Shown: positions 1-7,012 of the stretch, in pieces
How the letters are laid out: each line of letters begins with the position of its first letter
How positions within the stretch are numbered: position 1 is the stretch's first letter
DNA from: Burkholderiales bacterium
GTDB taxonomy: Bacteria > Pseudomonadota > Gammaproteobacteria > Burkholderiales > Burkholderiaceae
DNA length: 10,881 nucleotides
Direction of reading: 5' to 3'
NCBI GenBank assembly: GCA_903643055.1
Contig: CAHJWV010000257.1
Location: 1-10,881 of the forward strand
Notes under the pieces: model-generated
Database searches by the model: none
The model's input: only the letters and a program-made list of their open reading frames with translations
Told to the model about the DNA's origin: nothing
Position numbers and translations under genes: made by a program

Positions 1-389
1 CCAATGCAAACCAAAGTACAGCTTTGGAGATCAGTCTCGCAATTAAGTTCACGTAACAATCGAACACTACACTAGCAAAACGGCTGATTCGGCATCGGCT
101 GAACCCCGGTCGAAGACGGTTTTCAAGCCGACGCTTTGATGAAGCGCCAAGCCGAATGTCCATGGGCTGGACTTCTGATGAACGCTGACCCACGACTGGC
201 CTCTGACATGCGCGCTAAGGTTTCGCTCGATACCCCGCAGCCCCTTGCGTTGTGCCGTCCCGCGGCCCGCGAGAGCGGAGTTCCGGTGCGTGCATGCTGG
301 GCCTGGGGTCGGACGCTTGGCGTGGCGCGAGCGATGCGCAAGATGAGCTCGCCGAAAGCTGCGCAATGAGCCTGGCGCGCAGGCACAAC
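1..389. other. Non-coding stretch at contig start
   Basis: I see no supportable gene here. The first 65 or so bases are clearly richer in A/T than the rest of the window. A perfect 6-bp inverted repeat with a 5-base loop lies at 11-27 (CCAAAG/CTTTGG), and a small 5-bp hairpin (CGCTT/AAGCG) lies at about 132-146. Neither is followed by a T-tract. Short open frames cross the stretch on both strands. One on the + strand, 136-369, ends with an ATGA overlap onto a possible upstream start of the amidase at 366, but its translation resembles neither AtzG nor any other family I know. Confidence 0.5.
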
Positions 390-1774
390 ATGATTACCAG
401 CCTCAGCATCGTTCGCGCCGTCAACCGTGGCGAATTGCTGGCCGAAGAAGCGCTGGAGCACTGCATTGCCCGCATCGAGGTCACCGACCCACGCGTCAAC
501 GCCTTCACCGATGGCACCTTCGAGCGCGCGGTGAATGAAGCGCGTGCCATCGATGCCCAACGCGCCCGGGGTGAGGTTCTGCCGCCGTTGGCAGGTGTGC
601 CGTATGCGGTGAAAAACCTGTTCGACATCGAAAGCCGAAGCACGCGAGCCGGAGGCCTGCTGCATGCAGATCAGGCCGTGGCCGCTGCCGATGCGGTGCT
701 GGTACAGCGCATGAAAGCGGCAGGCGCGGTCTTGGTGGGCGCGCTCAACATGGATGAGTTGGCCGACGGCTTCAGCCCCGACAACGCGCACTACGGGCCA
801 TGCCGCAACCCGCGCCAGCTGGAGCGCACGGCGGGGGGGTCCTCAGGGGGTTGTGCCGCCGCGGTGGCTGCGGGCCAGGTGCCCATCACGCTCGCTCGGA
901 CACGCAAGGCGCGATCCGCATTCCTTCGTCCTTGTGCGGCGTCTGGGGGCTGAAGCCAAGCTTCGGGCGCTTGTCGCGGCGCGGCACCCAGGCGTTCTCT
1001 CTGAGCCTGGATCTCGTCGGCCCGGTGGCGCGCAGCGTCGAAGACCTGGCTGCCAGCTACGACGCGTTGCAAGGGCCTGACCCGCTCGACCCCGGTTGCA
1101 AGGCGCACGGTGTGCAGCCGACCTTGAACAGCCTCGGCGACAGCTTGAGCGGCCTGCGCATTGGCGCGTTGAATGGCTACTTCGAAGAGCACGCCGCAGC
1201 GTCGGCGCACAAGGCCATAGAAAGCGCGGCCCGCTCGCTGAATGCGGTGCGTGGCGTGACTTGGCCCGACGCCGCGCTGGCGCATGCCGCAGCCTGGATC
1301 ACGACGGCCCGTGAAGCCGGCGCCGCGCATGAGCCGGTGCTGCATCAGCGGGCCGCCGAGTTCGAAGCCTCGGTGGCCGATCGCTTCATCAAGGGCTCTC
1401 ACCTGCCGGCTGAATGGCATCGGCGTGCGCAGCTGTTTCGCCGCGCTTATCTCGATAAGGTGATGGCTTTGTTCCAGGGCTGGGACGTGCTCATCGCCCC
1501 GGCCACGCCGGTGCAGGCCACACTGATGGGCACCGATCAGCTGGACCTGAATGGCCGCGTCAGGCCGGTGCATGCGTTGCTGGGTTTGCTGACGCAGCCG
1601 ATCTCGTTCGCGGGTTGCCCGGTGGTGTCGGCACCGCTGTGGCCCGATGGCGCCAACGGCCTGCCCTTGGGCATTCAGGTGATCGCCGCGCCCTGGCGCG
1701 AAGACCTGGCCTTGCGCGTGGCTCGTGCGTTGGAATCGAGTGGTGTGGCAAGCGCGCCCGTGGCAGAAATCTGA
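390..1774 (+). pseudogene. AtzE-family amidohydrolase, frameshifted
   Basis: This is an amidase-signature enzyme of the AtzE type. AtzE, with the small subunit AtzG, deaminates 1-carboxybiuret in cyanuric-acid degradation; many relatives have unknown substrates. The first part (390-893) carries the PYAVKNLFDIE block with the catalytic-type lysine (residue 75) and the GGSSGG block with the cis-serine (about residues 150-154). The reading frame then breaks: restoring one G near 894 joins ...VPIT-L to GSDTQGAIRIP and the full C-terminal half, which ends at TGA 1772-1774. Repaired, the product is about 461 residues, normal for the family. The nucleophile, expected as Ser in the GSDTxGSIR motif, is Ala here (codon 911-913). 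The start at 390 is chosen because the AtzE N-terminus aligns from there; ATG 366 is in frame and possible. No AtzG partner is recognisable upstream. The gene is either inactivated or carries sequence errors, since a G-rich tract (831-850) lies just upstream of both lesions. Family assignment is firm; exact substrate is not. Confidence 0.85.
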
Positions 1775-2060
1775 TGCCGCTCATCCATTTCTCCATGCAG
1801 ATGACTTTCGTCGTTGGGGGTTGGTGCCTGACCGATCGACAATCGTCTCCCGCGCGAATGGGTGGGTGATCGCCGCAGGGCGCGGCGCGCAGCGGCGGCA
1901 CCCTGCCGCACCCCGCTACGAGCCGGGCTGAACCCGGGCTCGGAGTCGGCGGTCCACACCGCGTCGAATCTCGACCCGTCGCCCCGGCGAGTTCAGGCGC
2001 CGGCCTTCACCTTAGCTCCCTGACTGCGCAGGTGAGCGTCATCGGGCTCGACAGAAAGAC
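1775..2060. other. Intergenic region with imperfect hairpin
   Basis: This is 286 bases with no gene I can support. A GC-rich hairpin lies at 1920-1941 (GAGCCGGG, loop CTGAA, then the complement with one bulged G), but no T-run follows it, so it is at most a weak terminator for the amidase remnant. I see no convincing sigma-70 promoter for the downstream cluster. Confidence 0.4.
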
Positions 2061-2984
2061 ATGGTCATGAGTTTGCGAGCGTTGCTGGTGTGGTTCGGTT
2101 TGCTGTGGCCGTTGGGAGCGCAGGCGGCGCCAGACGCGGCCACCGTCACCATCCTGGACGGCTCGGCCCTCTTGATCCGCGATGCCACCACCCTGGCCTT
2201 GGCCGAAGGCGTGCGATTGAACGCGGGCGACATTATCGAGACCGGCACCTCGGGCCGCCTGCTGCGCATCGAATTTGCCGATGGCGTGTTGCTCGATCTC
2301 GGCCCCGAATCGCGCATGTTGCTGACGCCGCGCCTGAGCGGCGACAAGAACCGCCCGCCCGCCAGGCTGCACCTGTTGCGGGGCGTTGTGAAGATGACGG
2401 CGCCGAAGCCCGAAGCGGCGGCTGCGGCCAGCCTGTCGTCGCTGGCGTTCGATGTGATCTCGTTGGGGCGAAGCGCGGTGTTCATGGTTCAGCCCGACGC
2501 GGCCTTTGCGTTCGCCGAGTCTGGCGAGGTGAACCTCCAGGACCGCGCGGCGGGCAAGCTGCGCTCTGCGGTGCGCTTGCCTTCCGGTGAATTCCTGTCG
2601 CGCGTCGGGCCGAGCGATGAAGCACGGGCGGTGATCACGCCTCGGCCCACGCCAGCCTTCATTCAACGCCTGCCCAAGCCTTTCATGGACAGCTTGCCGG
2701 CCCGTGCCGAGCATTTCAAGTCGCGTGAGGTCGAGCCTCGGCGCCTGGGCCCGATCACCTATGACACAGTCAGCGCATGGCTGGCTGCCGAAGGTTTGCG
2801 TGCCGGCTTTGTGGTGCGATGGAAGGCACTGGCGCGAGATGCCGAGTTCCGCAAGGGCCTGATCGCCCATCTGCGCGCCCATCCCGAATGGGACCGCACC
2901 TTGTTCCCCGAGAAATATCTGCCGAAGCCGGCGGCCGGCATGCCAGGGCCGGCCGTGCCGACCCGCGATGCGGCCTCGCGCTGA
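2061..2984 (+). CDS. Secreted FecR-domain protein
   Basis: This is a 307-residue protein with a typical signal peptide: a hydrophobic stretch at residues 5-18 and a cleavage-like LGAQA site near 19-23. A FecR-type beta-rich domain follows at about residues 28-180, seen in the pattern G-D-I-I-E-T-G-T-S-G-R and then F-A-D-G-V-L-L-D-L-G. In FecR proper this domain is periplasmic and relays signals to an anti-sigma system. This protein has no cytoplasmic anti-sigma segment, so it is more like the stand-alone secreted FecR proteins. The last 100 residues are Pro/Arg-rich and helical, with no family I recognise. It is the first gene of a same-strand cluster, 44 bases before the haem-type sensor and followed by the kinase, which suggests a periplasmic partner in one signalling system (inference). 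The start is uncertain between ATG 2061 and ATG 2067, because only a weak AGAAAG precedes them. Confidence 0.85.
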   Translation: MVMSLRALLVWFGLLWPLGAQAAPDAATVTILDGSALLIRDATTLALAEGVRLNAGDIIETGTSGRLLRIEFADGVLLDLGPESRMLLTPRLSGDKNRPPARLHLLRGVVKMTAPKPEAAAAASLSSLAFDVISLGRSAVFMVQPDAAFAFAESGEVNLQDRAAGKLRSAVRLPSGEFLSRVGPSDEARAVITPRPTPAFIQRLPKPFMDSLPARAEHFKSREVEPRRLGPITYDTVSAWLAAEGLRAGFVVRWKALARDAEFRKGLIAHLRAHPEWDRTLFPEKYLPKPAAGMPGPAVPTRDAASR

Positions 2985-3028
2985 GCCGGGTTGCCGTATC
3001 AAAAGCCGCCGCTGAACAGGACGATCCG

Positions 3029-3901
3029 ATGAAATTGCTGCTGAAGTTCAATCTCGTGTTTTTGCTGGTCTTCGCGATCGGCCTGGCGGTGTCGGGCTCG
3101 ATCTCCCGCAAGCTGTTGCAGGAAAGCGCACACCAGGAAGTGATGGACCGGGCCCGGCTGCTGATGGAGAACGCCCTGGCCGTCAGCGCCTATACCTCGA
3201 CGCAGGTCGCGCCGTTGCTCGAGACGCAGATGACCTACACCTTTCTGCCACAGTCAGTGCCGGCCTATTCGTCGACTGAGGTACTGAACATGCTGCGCAA
3301 GAACCATCCGGAATACGCCTACAAGTCGGCGATGCTGAACCCGACCAACCCGCGTGACCGCGCGCAGGACTGGGAAGAAGACCTGATCCAGCAATTTCGC
3401 CAGTCGCCCGATCGCACCGAATTCATCGGCCAGCGCGATACGCCCGCCGGCCCGACGGCCTACATCGCCCGCCCGATCCAGCTCAGCGGCCCGGCCTGCC
3501 TGCGTTGCCACAGTACCGTCGATGCCGCACCCAAGCCCTTGGTCGAAAAGTACGGCCCGGCCAACGGCTTTGGTTGGGCCCTGAACGAAGTGCTGGGAGC
3601 GCAGGTGGTATCGGTTCCGATGTCGGTGCCGCTGCAGCGCGCCGACCGTGCCTTCAGCATGGTGATGGCGTTGCTGAGCGGCGTGTTCGTGCTGATTGGC
3701 CTGGCACTCAACCTGATGCTGTGGAAGTTGGTGATCCAGCCGGTCAGCCAGCTCTCGCGCCTGTCGGATCGTGTGAGCCTGGGCGAGCTCGATGCGCCCG
3801 AATTCAGCGTCAAGTCGACCGATGAGATCGGCACCCTGGCCGAATCGTTCACTCGCATGCGCAAGAGCATGGTGCATGCGATGAAGATGCTCGATGCCTG
3901 A
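3029..3901 (+). CDS. DUF3365 haem-type sensor with HAMP domain
   Basis: This is a 290-residue membrane sensor. TM1 is at about residues 6-24. The periplasmic part (about 30-208) fits the DUF3365/Tll0287-like sensor family and contains C157-L-R-C-H161, a classic CxxCH site for covalent c-type haem. TM2 is at about 210-232 (MVMALLSGVFVLIGLALNLM), and a HAMP domain follows at about 233-285, with the Q-P-V-S-Q-L start and the D-E-I-G-x-L-x-x-x-F end. The protein stops right after HAMP: there is no kinase, methyl-accepting or cyclase output domain. The neighbouring soluble Ser/Thr kinase, 66 bases downstream, is the obvious candidate output (inference). The haem site suggests sensing of redox state or a diatomic gas; the ligand cannot be read from the sequence. 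The start at 3029 is set by AGGA at 3018-3021 with a 7-base spacer and by TM1 at the N-terminus; the frame is open further upstream, but that part overlaps the FecR gene. Confidence 0.9.
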   Translation: MKLLLKFNLVFLLVFAIGLAVSGSISRKLLQESAHQEVMDRARLLMENALAVSAYTSTQVAPLLETQMTYTFLPQSVPAYSSTEVLNMLRKNHPEYAYKSAMLNPTNPRDRAQDWEEDLIQQFRQSPDRTEFIGQRDTPAGPTAYIARPIQLSGPACLRCHSTVDAAPKPLVEKYGPANGFGWALNEVLGAQVVSVPMSVPLQRADRAFSMVMALLSGVFVLIGLALNLMLWKLVIQPVSQLSRLSDRVSLGELDAPEFSVKSTDEIGTLAESFTRMRKSMVHAMKMLDA

Positions 3902-3967
3902 CGGTGGTGATGGCGAGCCCATGGACGGCATAACGATCAAACGGCAGGCCTTGCTGCGAGGGCCGCT

Positions 3968-5368
3968 GTGAGCCATCCCGTGAAGCTCGGCAAATACCCG
4001 ATCACCGGCGTAATCGGCAAAGGGTCGATGGGCGTGGTCTATCAAGGCTTCGACCCGGTCATCCACCGGCCGGTGGCAATCAAGACCATCCACAAGAATC
4101 TGCTCGACCAGAACCTCTCGGGCTCGTCCGCGACGGCGCGCTTTCAAAATGAAGCGCGGGCGGTCGGGCGGCTGGCTCACCCCGGCATCGTCGCGATCTA
4201 TGAATATGGCGAAGACCAGGACGTCGCCTACATCGCGATGGAGTACGTCGAGGGCCGGCCCTTGTCGCAGATCCTGGCCGGCTCGCCGCGGCCGCCCGAA
4301 GGCGATGTGCTGACACTGATGGACCAGCTGCTCGATGCGCTGGCCTGCGCGCACCGCGCGGGCGTCTGGCACCGAGACATCAAGCCGGCCAACCTGATCG
4401 TGACCCACACCGGCCAGTTGAAAGTGACCGACTTCGGCATCGCGCGCATCGAGTCGGTGATGCTGACCCAGGTGACGTCGACCATCGGCACCTCGGGCTA
4501 CATGGCGCCGGAGCAATACATCGGCGACGGTGTCGATCAACGCGTCGATCTCTTTGCCGCGGGTGTCTTGCTGTACCAGATGCTGACCGGGAATCTGCCC
4601 TTCATCGGCACGCCGGAATCGGTGATGTACAAGGTGCTCAACGAGCACCCGCTGCCACCGAGCCAGGTGTTGGAGGCGCAGCGCGCGGACTTCTATGACG
4701 CCATCATCGACAAGGCGCTGGCGAAAGCGCCCGAGCAGCGTTACGTCAGCGCGACCGAGTTTCGGGCCGCGCTGGCACGGCGGCGTGCCGATGGGGTCGA
4801 AGCCACCGAGCAGACCACGGTGATCGTCGTGCGGCCGGGCGCGTCCATCGTGAAGGGCGGAGCGCCAATGGCCACCGGCGCGCCCAGCGCGGCCGGCTCC
4901 GCGGGCACGCCGATTCCCGGCTGGGATGCGGCGACCTTGCAGCGGGTCGAGCTGGCGCTGGCGTCTTTCGTCGGGCCGATGGCCAAGGTGCTGGTGCGGC
5001 AGGCAGCCCGCCATTGCCAGGACCTGGCGATGCTGCAGGCGAGCGTCAGCGCCCATTTGCCGAGCGAGGACGAACGGCAGCGTTTCATCGCCAAGCTGGG
5101 CGGTGGCGCGGTGCCATCGTCGGCCGCGCCGGCCGGTGCGCCGGCCTCTGGTGGGTCATCGGCAGCTCAGCCGCCGTTGTCAGCGGAGCTGATCAGCGCG
5201 GCGCAGCGCGTGTTGGCCAGCCACATCGGGCCGATCGCCAGCGTGGTGGTCAAGAAGGTAGCGGCCCACGCCGAAGGCCGCGAGCATTTCCATCGCTTGC
5301 TCGGTGAGCAAGTCGCCGAAGGCGCTGAGCGGCAACGGCTGCTGGCCGATCTGCAGAAGAAGGCGTGA
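3968..5368 (+). CDS. Ser/Thr protein kinase with duplicated C-terminal module
   Basis: This is a 466-residue Hanks-type (eukaryotic-like) kinase. All core motifs are present: the glycine loop G17-K-G-S-M-G22, VAIK with ATP-binding K39, the alpha-C glutamate (about E62), the HRDIKPAN catalytic loop (D137, K139, N142), the DFG motif at 155-157, a Thr/Ser-rich activation loop (about 165-177), and APE at 180-182. It is an RD kinase and should be active. The kinase domain ends near residue 272. Then come Ala/Gly/Pro/Ser-rich linkers and two related helical modules at about 326-377 and 411-462, each with a G-P-(M/I)-A-x-V-x-V core. There is no TM segment and no PASTA domain, so the protein is cytosolic. 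The start is GTG 3968, supported by GAGGG at 3958-3962 with a 5-base spacer; no in-frame ATG fits. It is the third gene after the FecR-domain protein and the HAMP sensor, suggesting that it receives their signal (inference). The substrates are unknown. Confidence 0.95.
   Translation: MSHPVKLGKYPITGVIGKGSMGVVYQGFDPVIHRPVAIKTIHKNLLDQNLSGSSATARFQNEARAVGRLAHPGIVAIYEYGEDQDVAYIAMEYVEGRPLSQILAGSPRPPEGDVLTLMDQLLDALACAHRAGVWHRDIKPANLIVTHTGQLKVTDFGIARIESVMLTQVTSTIGTSGYMAPEQYIGDGVDQRVDLFAAGVLLYQMLTGNLPFIGTPESVMYKVLNEHPLPPSQVLEAQRADFYDAIIDKALAKAPEQRYVSATEFRAALARRRADGVEATEQTTVIVVRPGASIVKGGAPMATGAPSAAGSAGTPIPGWDAATLQRVELALASFVGPMAKVLVRQAARHCQDLAMLQASVSAHLPSEDERQRFIAKLGGGAVPSSAAPAGAPASGGSSAAQPPLSAELISAAQRVLASHIGPIASVVVKKVAAHAEGREHFHRLLGEQVAEGAERQRLLADLQKKA
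4943..5353 (+). repeat. Two-copy protein module in kinase C-terminus
   Basis: Residues 326-377 (bases 4943-5098) and 411-462 (5198-5353) of the kinase align without gaps over 52 residues with about 16 identities. Shared positions include L-A-S, G-P, the A-x-V-x-V core, a late histidine, and E-R-Q-R near the end. The copies are separated by a low-complexity Ala/Gly/Pro/Ser linker. They look like paired helical domains for protein binding or dimerisation. I cannot name the family. Confidence 0.7.
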
Positions 5369-5404
5369 GGGAGACGCGATCGAGGTTAGGGTCGCCAGCG
5401 ATGC

Positions 5405-5992
5405 TCAGGCGTAGTTTTCGGGGAACAGCCGGCGCTCGACCGATTCGATCAGGATGTGGATCACCTTGATGTGAAGCTCCTGCGAGCGGTCGGCGAATTT
5501 GCCGCCGGGCGTGCAGATCTCGATGTCGGCCAGCTCGCCCAGCAGGGCGCCGGGCTTGCCGGTCAGCGCAATCACCTTGGCGCCGCGCTCGCGGGCGGCG
5601 CGAGCGGCGGCGACCACGTTGGCGCTGCTGCCGCTGGTGCTGATCGCCAGCAGCGCATCGCCGCGGCGCGCGTGCGCTTCGATGTAGCGCGAGAAGACAT
5701 GCTCGTAGCCATAGTCGTTACCGACGCAGCTGATGTGGCTCGGGTCGCTGATCGATGCGGCCGCCAGCGCGCGCCGGTTCTGCCGGTAGCGGCCTGACAG
5801 TTCTTCGGCGAAGTGCATCGCATCGCACATCGAGCCGCCATTGCCGCAACTGAACACACGGCCATCGTGTTCGAACACGTCGCTCAGCAAGGCGCCGGCG
5901 TCGGCAATGGCCGTGCAAGTGGCCTCATTGGCGATCAATGCTTCGAGCGCGGCCTTGGCGTCCGACAGGGTCTGCAGGATGTGAGATTGCAT
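5405..5992 (-). CDS. gmhA: Phosphoheptose isomerase (SIS domain)
   Basis: GmhA converts sedoheptulose 7-phosphate to D-glycero-D-manno-heptose 7-phosphate, the first step of ADP-heptose synthesis for the LPS inner core, in the cytosol. From ATG 5992 the product is 195 residues, against 192 in E. coli, and it aligns along its length. Diagnostic blocks are V-F-S-C-G-N-G-G-S (46-54), CDAMHFAEELSGRY (56-69), ISDPSHISCVGND, STSGSSANV (118-126) and the C-terminal Q-E-L-H-I-K-V-I-H-I-L. Residues matching the zinc and catalytic sites of the E. coli enzyme are all present: H60, E64, Q171 and H179. An in-frame GTG at 6031 has a better Shine-Dalgarno (GAGGG, 7-base spacer) and would add 13 residues not expected in the family; ATG 5992 has no purine-rich site before it. 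The gene stands alone here, convergent with the kinase, with 36 bases between and no clear terminator. A related SIS protein such as DiaA is less likely, given the intact metal site. Confidence 0.93.
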   Translation of the reverse strand: MQSHILQTLSDAKAALEALIANEATCTAIADAGALLSDVFEHDGRVFSCGNGGSMCDAMHFAEELSGRYRQNRRALAAASISDPSHISCVGNDYGYEHVFSRYIEAHARRGDALLAISTSGSSANVVAAARAARERGAKVIALTGKPGALLGELADIEICTPGGKFADRSQELHIKVIHILIESVERRLFPENYA

Positions 5993-6359
5993 GGGGAATG
6001 GATGGAACGGGGAAGGCCTGCAGTGTGCCACCGCGACGCCCTCGGCTGGCTTGCGGATGCACCCAAGCCACGGCGGGCAGCTATCTCGAGCTGTGACCGA
6101 TGCGTCACTGGCTCTGTCTGGCGCGGCACGGTGGCTGGCCGCTCATCGCGCTGAGGGGATTGCCATTCCGATGATGCGCAACGACGAAAGGTGATGTGCT
6201 TTATGGAGAAGCCGATTTGTCGGCGAATTCCTACGCTGCAAACGCCTTTGGGCTGGCAAACCATCGCGGCTCGTCCCGAATGACGCTTATGTATGGCCTG
6301 CGTATCGTGACGCTCATTGAACTTTCATGCCGCTGGTGGCGGCTTCAGGAGTGAGCCGA
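5993..6359. other. Divergent intergenic region
   Basis: This gap lies between the divergent gmhA and the 6360 gene and must hold both promoters, though I cannot place a good -35/-10 pair. If gmhA starts at GTG 6031, its first 39 bases fall inside. Two short perfect inverted repeats are visible: GTGAC/GTCAC with a 6-base loop at 6093-6108, and GCCGA/TCGGC with a 4-base loop at 6211-6224. Either could be an operator or chance in GC-rich DNA. No RNA gene is recognisable. Confidence 0.4.
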
Positions 6360-6896
6360 ATGTCATCAGCAATTCTTTCGCCGGTGGAGATGCCTGTTCA
6401 GCGCGTGCCGTCTGCCGCTCGTGCACCTGCGGGCCTGAAGAATTTCCTGCCACCCAAAACCACCGAGCGGCTCTGGGGTGATCTGATCACCGAGTCGACG
6501 CGTGACCGCCAGTTCGTGGCGATGCTGCGTGGTTTCCGTGAAAGCGGTGGTCTGTTGCGTGGCGATGAAGTGGCGGTACAGATGCAGCGCACGTCGGGCT
6601 ACGACGTTTCATTGCTTGCGCGCTGGATCGTGACCTCGCAAGTGCTGAGCTTCGAATGGCGCTCGGAGCTGTGGCTGCCGATGTTCCAGTTCGAGCCGAA
6701 AGACATGTCGCGCAGGGAAGCAGCGCGCCGCGTGATGGCCGAGCTGCAACCGGCGTTCGACGCATGGAATTTGTCGTCGTGGTTCTCGCAGCCCAATTCA
6801 TGGTTGAACGACCGCGCACCGGCTGATTTGCTAAGCACCGAATTGCCTGCGGTATTGCAGGCGGCGCGTGCCGATCGATTCGTGGCGATGGGTTGA
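6360..6896 (+). CDS. Antitoxin-like DUF2384-type domain protein
   Basis: This is a 178-residue soluble protein with no signal peptide or TM. The N-terminal 30 residues are Ala/Pro-rich and probably disordered. The middle (about 35-110) is helical and unfamiliar. The C-terminal part (about 115-175), with W-F-S-Q-P-N-S-W-L-N, then R-A-P-A-D-L-L and V-L-Q-A-A-R-A-D-R-F, resembles the toxin-binding domain of MbcA/ParS/Xre-type antitoxins (DUF2384), whose hallmark is W-x-x-x-P-N-x-x-L...P-x-D-L-L. That family pairs with RES-domain toxins, but no RES gene lies on either side, so this may be a stand-alone regulator sharing the fold. The start at ATG 6360 is supported by AGGAG at 6347-6351 with an 8-base spacer; GTG 6351 is an in-frame alternative. 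Family assignment rests on motif resemblance only. Confidence 0.6.
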   Translation: MSSAILSPVEMPVQRVPSAARAPAGLKNFLPPKTTERLWGDLITESTRDRQFVAMLRGFRESGGLLRGDEVAVQMQRTSGYDVSLLARWIVTSQVLSFEWRSELWLPMFQFEPKDMSRREAARRVMAELQPAFDAWNLSSWFSQPNSWLNDRAPADLLSTELPAVLQAARADRFVAMG

Positions 6897-7012
6897 CGAC
6901 TGAGGCGGGCGGCGCCGCGCTTAGCGGGGTGTGCTGGCTGACGTTGGAAATCGAGCGACCGGTCAGTACGATTGTTGAATGAGGCCCCTTAACAAGAAGC
7001 CGCGATCGGCCC

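Noticed and set aside
136..369. Small + strand frame overlapping the amidase by ATGA, considered as AtzG
   Set aside because: It has about the right size and position, but the residues do not resemble AtzG, no ribosome-binding site is evident and the composition looks non-coding.
1920..1941. Hairpin as a terminator for the amidase remnant
   Set aside because: The stem is good, but there is no T-tract and it lies about 145 bases after the stop.
3254..5056. Long open frame on the minus strand (600 codons)
   Set aside because: It runs opposite the HAMP sensor and kinase genes, which have clear family motifs. Its translation is Arg/His/Gln-rich with no domain, typical of antisense frames in GC-rich DNA.
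5369..5404. Bidirectional terminator between the kinase and gmhA
   Set aside because: Only a 4-bp GCGA/TCGC pairing is visible, with no T-run on either strand.
6253..6266. Possible sigma-54 promoter before the 6360 gene
   Set aside because: TGGCAA is followed by TCGC, but the GG to GC spacing is one base short of the required ten.
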